Assembly (NCBI RefSeq): GCF_003263515.1
Contig: NZ_JYDE01000011.1
Span: forward strand, 1-64,000
Reading direction: 5' to 3'
Origin: Rahnella inusitata
Lineage (GTDB): Bacteria; Pseudomonadota; Gammaproteobacteria; Enterobacterales; Enterobacteriaceae
DNA: 64,000 bases
Under the pieces are notes generated by a model. The model was not told the origin of the DNA, did no database searches, and saw only the letters and a program-made list of their open reading frames with translations. The position numbers were made by a program, and so were the translations under genes. This document shows positions 40,496-51,185 of this stretch, in pieces; positions within the stretch are counted from its first letter, which is position 1, and each line of letters opens with the position of its first letter.

Positions 40496-40520
40496 AAAAA
40501 AGGCTCCCGAAGGAGCCTTT
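40496..40520 (-). terminator. Intrinsic terminator of hemCDXY
   Basis: On the minus strand a perfect AAAGGCTCC/GGAGCCTTT stem with a TTCG loop is followed by T's, 18 bases after the hemY stop. Confidence 0.94.
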
Positions 40521-40537
40521 CTGATAGCGCGATGTCT

Positions 40538-41734
40538 TTACGGTTGCTGCGAGTTGTTCAGCGTTAACATCAGCCCTTCACGGCGCATCTCCGCCGCTTC
40601 AGCCGGCTTGTGCAGTTTATCTAACGCATCCGCCAGCCACGCATAGTCATACGCGTCAGGACGCTGTTTCAGCGCCTCACGGAAGGCTTCGCTAGCTTGC
40701 ATCCATTCACCATGCTTCATCAGCAACTGACCGAGCGTACTGCTCAGCAGCGGCGTGGTGCCGTTTTGCTTGATCAACTGACGCAGCGTTTTTTCCAGCT
40801 GTTCCGGATCCCCTGAACGCAGCTTCGGCATCAGCGCGACCAGACGATCGTCGTACTGACGTTTCAGTCCGTCGAGGATCACTTCCTGCGCCAGATCCTG
40901 ATCGTTACATTCAATCAGATGCGTGGCCATCGCGACCTGCAACGCGACTTCATGACGGGTTTTACGATTCTGATCTTTCCACCAGCGCTTCAGCCCATCG
41001 CTGCCTTCTTCAGCCATCAGCTGATTCATCATGCCGATATAAGCCTGTTCCTGCAGAACGCGGATTTCGTCATCCGTATGGATATCCGCTTTCGCCATGG
41101 ACGGCAGAATTTCCAGCAGCGATCCGTACGCGCCGGTGCGCAGATAAGCCTGCTCTGCCAGTCGTAGAATTTCCGGATGACGCGGCGACTGGCCGAGTAA
41201 ACGGTCTACGCCGTGACGCGCGGCGTGAATTTCGCCCTGCGCCAGCTGGATTCGTACGCGGGTGATATCCACTGGCATCTGGTCGGTATCGGCGATTTCT
41301 GCCGCGCGCTCCAGATACTGATTGGTACGGATGGTGTCGCCACGTTGCTGTGCCGCTTCCGCTGCCAGCAGGTAGTTCACCACCGGCTGATCGGCGTGGT
41401 CGGCGTTGCGCGCCAGCAGTTTTTCCATCTTACGATGATCGCCTTCTGCCAGCTTGAGCATCGCCTCTTTGGTCTGCTTACGCGCTTTGGAGCTTTTGCG
41501 CCCAGCAAACCAGCCGCGGGTACGCGCGCCGGTGCGCAGAACGCGGCGCAGGATCCATTCGATGAAAAACAGCACCAGAATCAGGACGATCAGCATAATC
41601 ACTAAGCCGGTCACGCTGGTTTCGATGTTGTAGTTATCGGTCTGAATCAGCACATAGCCCTGATGGCCTGCCAGCATCGGTCCGACGATAATCCCGGCAA
41701 ACACAATCAGAAATAACACGAAAACTCGTAACAT
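40538..41734 (-). CDS. hemY: HemY, TPR-containing inner-membrane protein of the hem operon
   Basis: A 398-residue protein with two N-terminal transmembrane helices (about residues 1-22 and 42-64) and a long soluble region of tetratricopeptide-type helices, the same length as E. coli HemY. Blocks shared are GHQGYVLIQTDNYNIETSVTG and LKQRPDAYDYAWLADALDKL. It is linked to haem synthesis by its operon; its molecular role is not established. It is the last gene of hemCDXY, 3 bases after hemX. Confidence 0.94.
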   Translation of the reverse strand: MLRVFVLFLIVFAGIIVGPMLAGHQGYVLIQTDNYNIETSVTGLVIMLIVLILVLFFIEWILRRVLRTGARTRGWFAGRKSSKARKQTKEAMLKLAEGDHRKMEKLLARNADHADQPVVNYLLAAEAAQQRGDTIRTNQYLERAAEIADTDQMPVDITRVRIQLAQGEIHAARHGVDRLLGQSPRHPEILRLAEQAYLRTGAYGSLLEILPSMAKADIHTDDEIRVLQEQAYIGMMNQLMAEEGSDGLKRWWKDQNRKTRHEVALQVAMATHLIECNDQDLAQEVILDGLKRQYDDRLVALMPKLRSGDPEQLEKTLRQLIKQNGTTPLLSSTLGQLLMKHGEWMQASEAFREALKQRPDAYDYAWLADALDKLHKPAEAAEMRREGLMLTLNNSQQP

Positions 41735-41737
41735 GCG

Positions 41738-42889
41738 TTATTCCCCCTGCGTTGCGGCGGCGGGCTGCTGAAGCAGATTACGCACGCGGGTTTGCATCAG
41801 TTTTTCCAGCATCGGCTGGCTTTTCAGCTGATCCGGCACGTCCATCGAAATGGATTGCTGGCTGAGATTATCCAGTTCTTCCAGGAACGCTTTGGTCGAG
41901 GGATCGGTCGTATCGAAATAGGCACGAACCCACGTGGATACGCTTTCCAGCGACTGTTTGTAGACTTCATCCTGATGACGCGGAACGGCCTGCGCTGCGA
42001 TCAGCAGTCGGGAGCGGATATTCTCGCGCAGATAGACGTCCTGATTCGGTGCCAGCAGCGGTTCAGCTGTTGAATCACGGCGGCGGATGGTGATGAAATC
42101 ATCCATAAAGTTGTGCCAGCTTTTGGTCAGGTTCTGCCGCCATTCGGTCAGTGAACCAGACAGGCTGGTGCTGTCGCTGTCCATCGGTGAATCGTCGGTA
42201 TCGTTATCGGCCAGGCGGAGATTATCCACCTGATTCGACAGCTGATTCAGCTTGAGAATAATGCCGTCGAAATCGACCTGTGTGACCGCAGACAAACTGC
42301 TCACGTCTTCATTGAGCGCGCGGCGCACTTCAATCAGGCTTGGATCGTTCATGTCCGCAAGGCTGGCGTCGGCGCTTTTCAGCAACGCTGCGGCGGTAGT
42401 GACATCCTGATCGCTCCACAGTTTGCGACCGGCCAGTTTCACCAGATAATCGGCCTGAGCCAGTAACCAGGTTTTGGCATCGCTGCCGGAAATGCTGGCG
42501 ACTTTATCCTGCAGTTCGTTCAGCTGACGGCCAAACGACGCCTGCTGGCGATCGGCGGCCTGCTGGGTTTTCTCCTGCTGAGCCAGCAGGGCAGCGATTT
42601 GCTGTTTATCCTGTTGCTGACTTTTTTGCAGGCTGTCGAGTTGTTCAGAAAGCGATTCATCCGAGGCGGCCTGAGCCAGCGCCTGCTGGTGGCCGTGATA
42701 GTAAAGACCCGCGCCGAGCGCGATCACTAACACAATGGCGATAGCGCCCAGGACGGGCGCAGTACGCTGCTTTTTACGCAGGGTTTTCAGCTCCTGATCC
42801 CGTTCAAAAGCATCTGGCTGGGGGCTCTCAACCGCCGGGGCGATAACAATTTCATCATCCGGAGCGGAAGGATTTTTTTGTTCCGTCAT
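41738..42889 (-). CDS. hemX: HemX, membrane protein of the hem operon
   Basis: A 383-residue protein with one transmembrane helix near residues 44-64, a Gln-rich coiled-coil segment (about 75-130) and a C-terminal HemX domain (Pfam PF04375 type). The N-terminal ~40 residues are acidic and Pro-rich and probably cytoplasmic. E. coli HemX has 393 residues. Despite the name it has no proven methyltransferase activity; it may act as a scaffold for haem synthesis enzymes. Confidence 0.92.
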   Translation of the reverse strand: MTEQKNPSAPDDEIVIAPAVESPQPDAFERDQELKTLRKKQRTAPVLGAIAIVLVIALGAGLYYHGHQQALAQAASDESLSEQLDSLQKSQQQDKQQIAALLAQQEKTQQAADRQQASFGRQLNELQDKVASISGSDAKTWLLAQADYLVKLAGRKLWSDQDVTTAAALLKSADASLADMNDPSLIEVRRALNEDVSSLSAVTQVDFDGIILKLNQLSNQVDNLRLADNDTDDSPMDSDSTSLSGSLTEWRQNLTKSWHNFMDDFITIRRRDSTAEPLLAPNQDVYLRENIRSRLLIAAQAVPRHQDEVYKQSLESVSTWVRAYFDTTDPSTKAFLEELDNLSQQSISMDVPDQLKSQPMLEKLMQTRVRNLLQQPAAATQGE

Positions 42890-42902
42890 TTTGGCACTTC
42901 CC

Positions 42903-43652
42903 TTAGTCAGGTAATTGTAATGCGCGAATCAGCGCATCATTGTCTGCATTCTCGGCAACCCGAATAGCGCTCCAGCCGAGCTGGCGGGCGAGGATTGCCA
43001 AACGTTCACTGACCACCACCAGGCTACAGCGCAGTAACCATGAATGTCGGTAATAATCAGGAACTAACGTATACAACTGTTGCAGCATTTCACCGCTGGT
43101 CACCACCAGCGTATCCACACCGGCGCGTTGCCATACGGCACTTTGCTCGCTGGCGTCGTAGTGGATCGGGCTGCGCTGATAACACTCGCAGTACGATACT
43201 TCGACGCCGCGTTCAGTCAGCGTTTCCGCCAGTTTTTCGCGTCCGCCATTGCCGCGTAAAATCAGCGCTTTCTTGCCATGAATACGCTGCAAAGACGGAA
43301 GGTTCAGCAACATCTCGCTGGTTTCGCCATCCTGGGGATAGAGAACCGGCAGACTGCTTGCACGATGAAACAGCAGGCCGGTGGTGCGGCCAATCGCGTA
43401 ATAATTCACATTGCCCGGCCAGCGGGTGGCGGACTGACGTAATGCGCGATCGGCGTAGTTCACGGCATGTTGTGACAGCACAAATACCAGATCCTGCTGA
43501 TCTAAAGAGGATAGCAGGTTCGGCAGCATAGCGAGTTGGCTCCCCGGCGCAAATTCAATCAGCGGGGAATGGAAGGCGACCCGACCCAGAGCGCGCAGCC
43601 GGCTGACCAGCATTTCTCCTGCGGGAGAAGGACGGGTAACCAGAATGGTCAT
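42903..43652 (-). CDS. hemD: Uroporphyrinogen-III synthase HemD
   Basis: A 249-residue enzyme that closes and inverts ring D of hydroxymethylbilane to give uroporphyrinogen III, the branch to haem, sirohaem and cobalamin. It starts [19 protein letters not shown], typical of the family, which is otherwise poorly conserved. Its start overlaps the end of hemC by 4 bases, coupling the two steps and limiting release of the unstable intermediate. Confidence 0.94.
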   Translation of the reverse strand: MTILVTRPSPAGEMLVSRLRALGRVAFHSPLIEFAPGSQLAMLPNLLSSLDQQDLVFVLSQHAVNYADRALRQSATRWPGNVNYYAIGRTTGLLFHRASSLPVLYPQDGETSEMLLNLPSLQRIHGKKALILRGNGGREKLAETLTERGVEVSYCECYQRSPIHYDASEQSAVWQRAGVDTLVVTSGEMLQQLYTLVPDYYRHSWLLRCSLVVVSERLAILARQLGWSAIRVAENADNDALIRALQLPD

Positions 43653-44590
43653 TTTGGTGCGTTCCCCTGATAGACCTCTTGCAGAATTTCACGTGCACCG
43701 TTTGCCAGCAACTCATCAGCCAGACTGATGCCCATGCTTTCCGCACTGGCCGCAGGACCACGGCGTTCGCCGCAAACCATCTGACTGCCGTCCGGTGCGC
43801 CAACCAGCGCACGCAGCCATAGCTGGTCGCCTTCAAGTTCAGCGTAACTGCCGATCGGCACCTGACATCCGCCTTCGAGGCGCATGTTCATGGCACGTTC
43901 CGCCTGAACGCGCAGCGTGGTTTCACGGTGCGCCAGCGGGGCGAGTAATTCGCGGGTGTGATGATCGTCGAGACGACATTCGATGCCGACGGCACCTTGC
44001 CCGACGGCGGGCAGGCACTCTTCCGGGGTCAGCGCTGTACGGATGCGGTTTTCGAGCCCCAGACGTTTCAGGCCAGCGACGGCGAGAATAATGGCATCAT
44101 AATCGCCGTTATCCAGCTTGGATAAACGGGTGCCGACGTTACCACGCAGATCGCGGATTTGCAGATCAGGTCGTTGCTGACGCAGCTGGCACTGGCGGCG
44201 GAGGCTGGATGTACCGACCACACTGCCATGCGGCAATTCGGCCAGAGAGGTGTAATGGTTGGAGACGAACGCGTCGCGCGGGTCTTCGCGTTCACAAATC
44301 GTCACCAGCCCCAGACCTTCCGGGAACTCGACCGGTACATCTTTCATAGAATGCACGGCAATATCCGCACGGCCATCGAGCATCGCCAGCTCAAGTTCTT
44401 TCACAAACAACCCTTTGCCGCCCACTTTGGCCAGCGGGGTATCTAAAATGATATCGCCCTTGGTGACCATCGGAACCAGTTCGACCTGCAAACCGGGGTG
44501 ACAAGCCATTAACTGGCTTTGAACATATTGTGCCTGCCACAGAGCCAGCGGGCTCTGGCGGGTGGCAATTCGAATGATTTTGTCTAACAT
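43649..44590 (-). CDS. hemC: Porphobilinogen deaminase (hydroxymethylbilane synthase) HemC
   Basis: A 313-residue enzyme that links four porphobilinogens into hydroxymethylbilane on a dipyrromethane cofactor. The cofactor-binding Cys is in [15 protein letters not shown], and [14 protein letters not shown] and [12 protein letters not shown] form the active site. The length equals E. coli HemC. It is the first gene of hemCDXY and is divergent from cyaA across a 330-bp region. Confidence 0.97.
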   Translation of the reverse strand: MLDKIIRIATRQSPLALWQAQYVQSQLMACHPGLQVELVPMVTKGDIILDTPLAKVGGKGLFVKELELAMLDGRADIAVHSMKDVPVEFPEGLGLVTICEREDPRDAFVSNHYTSLAELPHGSVVGTSSLRRQCQLRQQRPDLQIRDLRGNVGTRLSKLDNGDYDAIILAVAGLKRLGLENRIRTALTPEECLPAVGQGAVGIECRLDDHHTRELLAPLAHRETTLRVQAERAMNMRLEGGCQVPIGSYAELEGDQLWLRALVGAPDGSQMVCGERRGPAASAESMGISLADELLANGAREILQEVYQGNAPK

Positions 44591-44763
44591 GTTTGTTACC
44601 GTTTATCTGTCTCTGTGACCATCCTACCACTGACAATAGAAAGCTGTCAGCGTAAGAAGCCATTCGCAAAAGAAGGGTAACGGGCGTAAAGGAGATTTGT
44701 TCTGTTTGACAGCAAACGGTAAAATCGAGAGAAGCGGAAGAGTAATTGTGGTGCGTTACTTTC

Positions 44764-44793
44764 TTTACGGTCAATCAGCAAGGTGTTAAATTG
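44764..44793 (+). promoter_or_regulatory. cyaA P2-type promoter
   Basis: TTTACG at 44764-44769 and TAAATT at 44787-44792 are 17 bp apart. The position relative to the CRP site agrees with promoter P2 of E. coli cyaA. Confidence 0.65.
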
Positions 44794-44799
44794 ATCACG
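44784..44799 (+). promoter_or_regulatory. CRP site in the cyaA promoter
   Basis: TGTTA-N6-TCACG, within the stretch AAGGTGTTAAATTGATCACG, is the same sequence found over the cyaA P2 -10 element in E. coli. There cAMP-CRP binding represses cyaA, giving negative feedback on cAMP production. Confidence 0.85.
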
Positions 44800-44920
44800 T
44801 TTCCAGCAATAATTCGTCAACTATTTGCACAATCGCGGTTGTTCAAAGCATAAGCATCACGATAAATGGCGGATTTGGAACGGGGTTCTTTCCAGACACT
44901 GTATAATCAGGCGAAACGTC

Positions 44921-47479
44921 TTGTACCTCTACATCGAGACACTGAAGCAAAGATTGGATGCGATCAACCAGTTACGAGTCGATCGTGCACTGGCGGCAAT
45001 GGGGCCTGCGTTTCAACAGGTCTACACGTTGCTTCCCGTCTTTTTACATCATCATCACCCTCTGATACCGGGATACCTTGAAGGTAAGGTTCCGCATGGT
45101 ATCTGCCTCTTCACGCCTGATGAATCGCAAAAAACCTATCTGACCGACCTCGAAGACAAATGGGGCAGCGCACTTGAGCCTATGGCGAAGGGCGAATTGC
45201 CGATAACCGGTGTCTATTCGATGGGCAGCACATCATCAATCGGTCAAAGCCAGAGCTCCGACCTGGATATCTGGGTCTGCCATCAGTCCTGGCTTGATAA
45301 TGAAGAACGCAACCGCTTACAGGAAAAATGCAGCCTGTTGGAAAAATGGGCCGCGTCGCTCGGCGTGGAAGTCAGCTTCTTCCTGATCGACGAAAACCGT
45401 TTCCGTCACAACGAAAGCGGTAGTTTGGGTGGGGAAGACTGCGGTTCCACGCAGTACATCTTATTGCTCGACGAATTCTACCGGACGGCCGTGCGTATGG
45501 GCGGCAAGCGTATTCTGTGGAATATGGTGCCGGGTGAAGAAGAGGCGCATTACGATGAATATGTGCTTTCTTTGTATGCGCAAGGCGCACTGACGCCAAA
45601 CGAATGGCTCGATCTTGGCGGACTCAGCACGTTGTCAGCGGAAGAGTATTTCGGCGCCAGTCTGTGGCAGCTGTATAAAAGTATCGATTCACCGTACAAA
45701 GCGGTGCTCAAAACGTTGCTGCTGGAAGCCTATTCTTGGGAATATCCAAAAACGCAGTTACTGGCGATGGACATCAAACAGCGTCTGCACCAGGGCGAGA
45801 TCGTCAACTTCGGTCTGGATTCCTATTGTATGATGCTCGACCGCGTGACCCGTTACCTGACCCAGATTGAAGACACTACCCGCCTCGATTTAGTCCGCCG
45901 TTGTTTCTATCTCAAAGTCTGCGAAAAACTCTCCCGCGCCCGAGCGTCAGTCGGCTGGCGTCGTGAAATTCTCAGCCAGCTGGTGGCCGAATGGGGCTGG
46001 GATGAAGAGCGTCTGGTGATGCTGGATAACCGCGCTAACTGGAAAATCGAGCGCGTGCGAGAAGCGCATAACGAACTGCTTGATGCCATGATGCAGAGCT
46101 ATCGCAACCTCATCCGCTTTGCCCGTCGCAACAATTTAAGCGTCAGCGCCAGCCCGCAGGATATCGGCGTGCTGACCCGTAAGTTGTACGCAGCTTTCGA
46201 AGCGCTGCCGGGCAAAGTGACACTCGTGAACCCGCAGATCTCGCCTGACCTGTCAGAGAACGATTTAACCTTTATTCATGTGCCGATTGGCCGCGCCAAC
46301 CGCACCGGCTGGTATCTGTATAACCAGTCACCGTCGATGGAATCGATCGTCAGCCATCAGCCGCTGGAATATAACCGCTACCTCAATAAACTGGTGGCGT
46401 GGGCATATTTCAACGGGTTGCTGACGTCCACCACGCGCCTGCACATCAAAAGTGGCGGCCTGTGCGACATCGCCAAACTGCGCGAGCTGGTGGCGGATGT
46501 CTCGCACAACTTCCCGCTGCGTTTAGCGGCACCGACGCCAAAAGCGTTGTACAGCCCGTGTGAAATCCGTCATCTGGCGATCATCGTCAATCTCGAACAT
46601 GATCCGACCGCCGCCTTCCGTAACCAGGTGGTGCATTTTGATTTCCGTAAGCTGGATGTGTTCAGCTTCGGGCAGAATCAGGAATGCATGGTCGGCAGTA
46701 TTGATTTGCTGTATCGCAACTCGTGGAACGAAGTGCGTACGCTGCATTTCAGCGGTGAGCAGGCGGTGCTGGAAGCGTTGAAAACCATTCTGGGCAAAAT
46801 GCATCAGGACGCAGCACCGCCGGAGTCGGTGGAAGTATTCTGCTACAGCCAGCATTTGCGCGGCCTTATCCGCACGCGTATTCAGCAGCTGGTGACTGAG
46901 TGCATCGAGCTGCGTCTGTCGAGTAAACGCCTCGAACCGGGCCGTTTCAAAGCCGTGCGCGTTGCCGGACAAACCTGGGGTCTGTTCTTCGAACGCCTGA
47001 GCGTGTCGGTGCAGAAGCTGGAAAATGCGATCGAATTCTACGGCGCAATTTCTAATAACAAACTGCACGGTTTGTCGGTGAAATTGCAGACCGATCAGGC
47101 GCACCTGCCTGCGGTGATTGACGGCTACGCCAGCGAAGGGATTATTCAGTTCTTCTTTGAAGACAGCGCGGATGAAATCGGTTTTAACATCTATATTCTC
47201 GATGAGTCGAACCGCGTTGAGGTGTACCACCATTGCGAAGGCAGTAAAGAGGATCTGGTGCGCGACGTCAGCCGCTTCTATTCTTCCTCGCACGACCGTT
47301 TCACATACGGCTCAAGCTTCATCAACTTCAACCTGCCGCAGTTCTATCAGATAGTGTCCCTTGATGATCGTATTCAGGTGATCCCTTTTCGCAGCAATGC
47401 GTTATCTGCCGTCTGCGCCACGCTGCCCGAAAGCGAGATCGAACCTTCCCGGCTGACACAGCAATTTCAGCTCCATTAG
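44921..47479 (+). CDS. cyaA: Class I adenylate cyclase CyaA
   Basis: An 852-residue enzyme that makes cAMP from ATP. The N-terminal catalytic half contains [18 protein letters not shown], with the metal-binding Asp residues, and [20 protein letters not shown]; the C-terminal half is the regulatory region answering to phosphorylated EIIA-Glc. E. coli has 848 residues. The start is TTG at 44921, giving the E. coli N-terminus [22 protein letters not shown] is the known inefficient start that keeps CyaA scarce. The open frame runs up to 44825 but that part is not conserved. Confidence 0.96.
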   Translation: MYLYIETLKQRLDAINQLRVDRALAAMGPAFQQVYTLLPVFLHHHHPLIPGYLEGKVPHGICLFTPDESQKTYLTDLEDKWGSALEPMAKGELPITGVYSMGSTSSIGQSQSSDLDIWVCHQSWLDNEERNRLQEKCSLLEKWAASLGVEVSFFLIDENRFRHNESGSLGGEDCGSTQYILLLDEFYRTAVRMGGKRILWNMVPGEEEAHYDEYVLSLYAQGALTPNEWLDLGGLSTLSAEEYFGASLWQLYKSIDSPYKAVLKTLLLEAYSWEYPKTQLLAMDIKQRLHQGEIVNFGLDSYCMMLDRVTRYLTQIEDTTRLDLVRRCFYLKVCEKLSRARASVGWRREILSQLVAEWGWDEERLVMLDNRANWKIERVREAHNELLDAMMQSYRNLIRFARRNNLSVSASPQDIGVLTRKLYAAFEALPGKVTLVNPQISPDLSENDLTFIHVPIGRANRTGWYLYNQSPSMESIVSHQPLEYNRYLNKLVAWAYFNGLLTSTTRLHIKSGGLCDIAKLRELVADVSHNFPLRLAAPTPKALYSPCEIRHLAIIVNLEHDPTAAFRNQVVHFDFRKLDVFSFGQNQECMVGSIDLLYRNSWNEVRTLHFSGEQAVLEALKTILGKMHQDAAPPESVEVFCYSQHLRGLIRTRIQQLVTECIELRLSSKRLEPGRFKAVRVAGQTWGLFFERLSVSVQKLENAIEFYGAISNNKLHGLSVKLQTDQAHLPAVIDGYASEGIIQFFFEDSADEIGFNIYILDESNRVEVYHHCEGSKEDLVRDVSRFYSSSHDRFTYGSSFINFNLPQFYQIVSLDDRIQVIPFRSNALSAVCATLPESEIEPSRLTQQFQLH

Positions 47480-47637
47480 AAAAAGGTTCTGCATCGCCTG
47501 CGCGCGGCAGATTATCCGGCTTTCCTTCCCTTTCACTGCTGAAAATGTGCCTGCGGGTTTTATCGATTCCTGTTGCTTTTCATGATCCACCTGCGATTAT
47601 AGAGAGCTTGGTCGCATGAATTACAGGCATTCATAAA

Positions 47638-47841
47638 ATGAAAAACGCTTTACGCTGGTCTCTGGCCGCGACGATATTATTTTCTCTCTCCGGTTGCGGA
47701 CTGAAAGGGCCGTTATATTTCCCGCCTGCGGATAAATCTTCCACGCAGAAAACCAGTCAGGTTCCGGGCACCGCTAACGACGGTTCATCGCAGCAAAAAG
47801 GTGTATCACCAGAAGATCTCTCGACGAATTCCAGAGATTAA
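47638..47841 (+). CDS. lptM: Lipoprotein LptM (YifL)
   Basis: A 67-residue lipoprotein with a signal peptide ending LSGC; Cys20 would be lipidated. GLKGPLYFPPADK straight after the Cys is the hallmark of LptM, and the rest is a flexible Ser/Gln-rich tail. In E. coli LptM helps the LPS translocon protein LptD reach its correct disulfide form in the outer membrane. In E. coli cyaY lies between cyaA and this gene; here only 158 bp remain. Confidence 0.93.
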   Translation: MKNALRWSLAATILFSLSGCGLKGPLYFPPADKSSTQKTSQVPGTANDGSSQQKGVSPEDLSTNSRD

Positions 47842-47938
47842 TCAGCCCTCGGGCTGAGGTTCCGGCGGGTTTCCGCCGGGTCCGTCTCATTAAGGGATCA
47901 TCGCGACTGGATTTGACCAGCGGTAAACGGAGTCAGTT

Positions 47939-48763
47939 ATGCAGTTCTCCAAAATGCACGGTCTGGGCAACGACTTTATGGTTGTTGACGCCGTTACTCA
48001 AAATGTCTATTTCTCCCCTGAGTTGATCCGCCGTTTGTCCGATCGCCATCGTGGCGTGGGTTTTGACCAGCTGCTGGTGGTAGAGCCACCTTACGATCCT
48101 GAGTTAGACTTTCATTACCGTATCTTCAACGCCGACGGCAGTGAAGTTGCGCAGTGCGGCAACGGCGCGCGCTGTTTTGCCCGTTTTGTCCGTATCAAAG
48201 GGCTGACCAACAAACGCGATATCCGCGTCAGTACGCAGACAGGTCGCATGACGCTGACGGTCACCGAAGATGAAGATGTTCAGGTGAACATGGGCGAGCC
48301 GGTCTTTGAACCGCAGCAGGTACCTTTCCGTGCCGCGAAACCGGAAAAGACCTATATTCTGCGCGCCGAAGAGCGCACAGTATTTTGCGGTGTGGTTTCA
48401 ATGGGCAATCCGCATTGCGTGTTGCAGGTTGAAGACGTGCTGACGGCCGAAGTCGATATTCTCGGGCCGATCCTCGAAAGCCATGAACGTTTCCCTGAGC
48501 GCGTGAACGTCGGTTTCATGCAGATAGTCAGCCCGGATACCATCAAGTTACGTGTTTACGAGCGCGGCGCTGGCGAAACACAGGCGTGCGGAAGCGGCGC
48601 ATGTGCTGCGGTGGCCATTGGGATTCAGCAAGGATTACTCGCAGAAGAAGTACAGGTGGAACTGCCGGGAGGCAGCCTCGAAATTCGCTGGCAAGGGCCG
48701 GGTCATCCGCTGTATATGACCGGACCTGCCACTCATGTTTACGACGGATTTATTCATCTATGA
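47939..48763 (+). CDS. dapF: Diaminopimelate epimerase DapF
   Basis: A 274-residue, cofactor-free enzyme that turns LL- into meso-diaminopimelate for lysine and peptidoglycan. The two catalytic cysteines are in [13 protein letters not shown] and [14 protein letters not shown]. The length equals E. coli DapF. Its last codons overlap the yigA ATG (ATGA), starting the dapF-yigA-xerC-yigB coupled operon. Confidence 0.97.
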   Translation: MQFSKMHGLGNDFMVVDAVTQNVYFSPELIRRLSDRHRGVGFDQLLVVEPPYDPELDFHYRIFNADGSEVAQCGNGARCFARFVRIKGLTNKRDIRVSTQTGRMTLTVTEDEDVQVNMGEPVFEPQQVPFRAAKPEKTYILRAEERTVFCGVVSMGNPHCVLQVEDVLTAEVDILGPILESHERFPERVNVGFMQIVSPDTIKLRVYERGAGETQACGSGACAAVAIGIQQGLLAEEVQVELPGGSLEIRWQGPGHPLYMTGPATHVYDGFIHL

Positions 48764-49464
48764 ACAATCTTGATGACCAGATTGACCCGGTGATAGCACT
48801 CGACGATGACAGCGTGATGCAGTATCTGCTGCAAAACCCGGATTTCTTTATTCGCAATGCCCGCAGCGTCGAGCAACTGCACGTACCGCATCCGGTGAAA
48901 GGCAGCACCTCGCTGGTTGAATGGCAACTCGGGCGTCAGCGTCATCAGATTGCTCAGCTTGAAGAAGAAATCACACTGCTGATGGAACAGGCGTCGATCA
49001 ACGAATCCCTCTTCGGACGGATGATCGAGCTGCAGGCGACGCTTGCCGCCGCCAGTGGCTTGCAGGATATGCTCAACCGCCTGCAACGCTGGTCGCGCAG
49101 CCTCGGTCTGGCAGGGGCGAACGTGCGCCTGTTCAGTGAAAGTTGGCGCATCGGCGCGCCATCGGATTTCACCCATCTGGCGGTCAGCCGCAGCGCGTTT
49201 GAATCCATGCGCATTCAGCGTCTGGGCGAAACTCCGCATTACCTCGGCAGTCTGAACGGCCCGGAATTACTGTTACTCTTGCCGCAGGCGAAAGCCGTCG
49301 GTTCCGTCGCGTTATCGCTGATGGGCGAGCAGGGTGAACTGGGCGTTCTCATCTTCAGCAGCCGCGATCCGCAGCACTATCAGCCGGGAATGGGCACCGT
49401 GTTGCTCGACCAGCTGGCAAAAATGCTGCCTGGTTTACTGGAACGCTGGATAGAACGGGTATGA
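48760..49464 (+). CDS. yigA: DUF484 family protein YigA
   Basis: A 234-residue cytoplasmic protein, predicted GAF-like, matching E. coli YigA (235 residues). Recognisable parts are [15 protein letters not shown] near the N-terminus and the coiled-coil [15 protein letters not shown] around residues 63-80. Its function is unknown. ATG 48760 overlaps the dapF stop; a longer frame from 48586 is a frame overlap inside dapF. The stop overlaps the xerC start by 4 bases. Confidence 0.92.
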   Translation: MNNLDDQIDPVIALDDDSVMQYLLQNPDFFIRNARSVEQLHVPHPVKGSTSLVEWQLGRQRHQIAQLEEEITLLMEQASINESLFGRMIELQATLAAASGLQDMLNRLQRWSRSLGLAGANVRLFSESWRIGAPSDFTHLAVSRSAFESMRIQRLGETPHYLGSLNGPELLLLLPQAKAVGSVALSLMGEQGELGVLIFSSRDPQHYQPGMGTVLLDQLAKMLPGLLERWIERV

Positions 49465-50372
49465 CACAGACTGAATCGCCCCTGTATCCCGCAGTTGAGG
49501 CGTTTCTGCGTTATCTGCACGTCGAGCGTCAGCTCAGTCCGCTGACCTCGACCAACTACAGCCGCCAGCTTGACGCACTGATCGAGATGGCCGCTGAAAT
49601 CGGTATTTCCCACTGGCAACAGCTTGATGCGCCGAAAGTTCGTATGCTGCTGGCGCGTAGCAAACGCGCGGGTTTAGGTCCGGCGAGTCTGGCGCTGCGC
49701 ATGTCTTCGCTGCGCAGTTTCCTCGACTGGCTGGTGCGTCAGGGCGTCCTGAGCGCCAATCCTGCCAAAGGCATATCCACGCCGCGTTCGCCGAAGCATT
49801 TGCCAAAGAATCTCGACGTCGATGAAGTGAATAAGCTACTGGAAATCAATCTCGACGATCCGCTTTCAGTGCGTGACCGCGCGATGCTGGAAGTGATGTA
49901 CGGCGCTGGCATTCGTTTATCGGAACTGGTCGGTATCGACTGTAAACATGTCGATATGGCCTCTGGCGAAGTCCGCGTCATGGGTAAAGGCAGCAAAGAG
50001 CGTCAGGTGCCGATTGGCCGCACCGCCGTCACCTGGCTGGAACACTGGCTGGAACGACGTCCGCTGTTTGGCCCGCAGGATGATGCGATGTTTTTATCCA
50101 GTCAGGGTAACCGCATTTCAGCGCGCAACGTACAAAAACGCTTTGCCGAGTGGGGCGTAAAACAGGGTGTGAACAGCCATATCAATCCGCATAAGTTGCG
50201 GCACTCCTTTGCGACACACGTTCTGGAGTCGAGTGGTGATCTGCGTGCGGTGCAGGAGTTGCTGGGCCACGCCAATCTGTCTACCACCCAAATCTATACC
50301 CACCTCGACTTTCAACATTTGGCGACGGTGTACGATGCCGCCCATCCCCGCGCAAAACGAGGCAAATCCTGA
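49461..50372 (+). CDS. xerC: Site-specific tyrosine recombinase XerC
   Basis: A 303-residue recombinase that, with XerD, resolves chromosome dimers at dif. The N-terminal SAM-like DNA-binding domain is followed by the catalytic domain with Arg in [11 protein letters not shown], Lys in [10 protein letters not shown], the HxxR pair in [10 protein letters not shown], and His plus the Tyr nucleophile in [14 protein letters not shown]. coli XerC has 298 residues. It overlaps yigA and yigB. Confidence 0.97.
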   Translation: MTQTESPLYPAVEAFLRYLHVERQLSPLTSTNYSRQLDALIEMAAEIGISHWQQLDAPKVRMLLARSKRAGLGPASLALRMSSLRSFLDWLVRQGVLSANPAKGISTPRSPKHLPKNLDVDEVNKLLEINLDDPLSVRDRAMLEVMYGAGIRLSELVGIDCKHVDMASGEVRVMGKGSKERQVPIGRTAVTWLEHWLERRPLFGPQDDAMFLSSQGNRISARNVQKRFAEWGVKQGVNSHINPHKLRHSFATHVLESSGDLRAVQELLGHANLSTTQIYTHLDFQHLATVYDAAHPRAKRGKS

Positions 50373-51088
50373 TGAAGTTCTATCGTCCGCTGAAACGCAT
50401 TGAAGCGATCACTTTCGATTTAGACGACACGTTGTATGACAATTATGACGTTATCCGCCGTACCGATTCCGAAACGCTGAAGTTTATTCAGGGTTTCCAC
50501 CCCGCACTGGCTGAGATGTCGCCGGATGCCATCCGCCTGATGCGCGCCGAATTGCTGGCAGAAGATGCACAGATTTATCATGACGTGACCGAATGGCGGC
50601 GTCAGGCAGTTTTGCTGGCCATGACCCGCGCCGGTCTGAGTGAGAGTGATGCCAGGCAGGGCACGAAAGCCGCTATGGAAACCTTCGCCTACTGGCGTAG
50701 TAAGATTTATGTGCCGGAAGAAAATCATAATGCGCTGGCCGCTCTCGCCGAACGCTGGCCGCTGGTGGCCGTCACCAATGGTAATGCCGATCCGCATGCC
50801 TGCGGTCTGGCGCAGTATTTCCAGTTTACCTTGCGCGCGGGCGATCATGGCCGGGCGAAGCCGTATGCCGACATGTATAAAAAGGCGTCGAATAAGCTTG
50901 GCATTCCGCTGGAAAATATTCTGCACGTAGGCGACGATCTCACGACCGACGTCGCGGGTTCCGTGGCCTGCGGAATGCAGGCGTGCTGGATAAACCTGCG
51001 CGAAGGCAACCTGATGCACATCCGTGATGCCCGCCTGTTACCGCATATTGAGATTTCGCAGTTGGCATCGCTGACAGCATTGCTATAA
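50372..51088 (+). CDS. yigB: HAD-family flavin/riboflavin-pathway phosphatase YigB
   Basis: A 238-residue HAD phosphatase with motif I ITFDLDDTLYDN, a Thr in AVTNGNAD (motif II) and the acidic motif IV HVGDDLTTDVAG. E. coli YigB has the same length and dephosphorylates FMN and the riboflavin precursor 5-amino-6-(5-phosphoribitylamino)uracil. The start overlaps the xerC stop (TGATG). The uvrD promoter lies within its last codons. Confidence 0.94.
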   Translation: MKFYRPLKRIEAITFDLDDTLYDNYDVIRRTDSETLKFIQGFHPALAEMSPDAIRLMRAELLAEDAQIYHDVTEWRRQAVLLAMTRAGLSESDARQGTKAAMETFAYWRSKIYVPEENHNALAALAERWPLVAVTNGNADPHACGLAQYFQFTLRAGDHGRAKPYADMYKKASNKLGIPLENILHVGDDLTTDVAGSVACGMQACWINLREGNLMHIRDARLLPHIEISQLASLTALL

Positions 51089-51089
51089 T
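51062..51089 (+). promoter_or_regulatory. uvrD promoter
   Basis: TTGGCA at 51062-51067 and TATAAT at 51084-51089, spaced 16 bp, lie at the end of yigB. The element closely matches the uvrD promoter of E. coli (TTGGCATC-CTGAC...ATAATC). Confidence 0.85.
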
Positions 51090-51105
51090 CCCCTCATCAA
51101 TTACT

Positions 51106-51121
51106 CTGTATAAATTCACAG
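51106..51121. promoter_or_regulatory. LexA box of uvrD
   Basis: CTGT-N8-ACAG with an AT-rich centre matches the SOS box consensus. It lies just after the -10 element, where LexA would block transcription of uvrD, so uvrD belongs to the SOS regulon here too. Confidence 0.93.
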
Positions 51122-51185
51122 TAGAAAAGCGTTCATGGCGGCATTTATCGCCGGGGTGCTTTTCTCATCCTGACAAACGGTGCCT

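Noticed and set aside
44825-44920. ATG-initiated N-terminal extension of cyaA
   Set aside because: The extension is not conserved; the E. coli-like protein begins at the TTG at 44921, with the known upstream context.
47402-47590. 62-codon minus-strand frame between cyaA and lptM, considered as a cyaY remnant
   Set aside because: The translation has no frataxin features and half of it is antisense to the end of cyaA.
48586-48759. N-terminal extension of yigA inside dapF
   Set aside because: It is an out-of-frame reading of the dapF coding sequence; the conserved start is ATG 48760.
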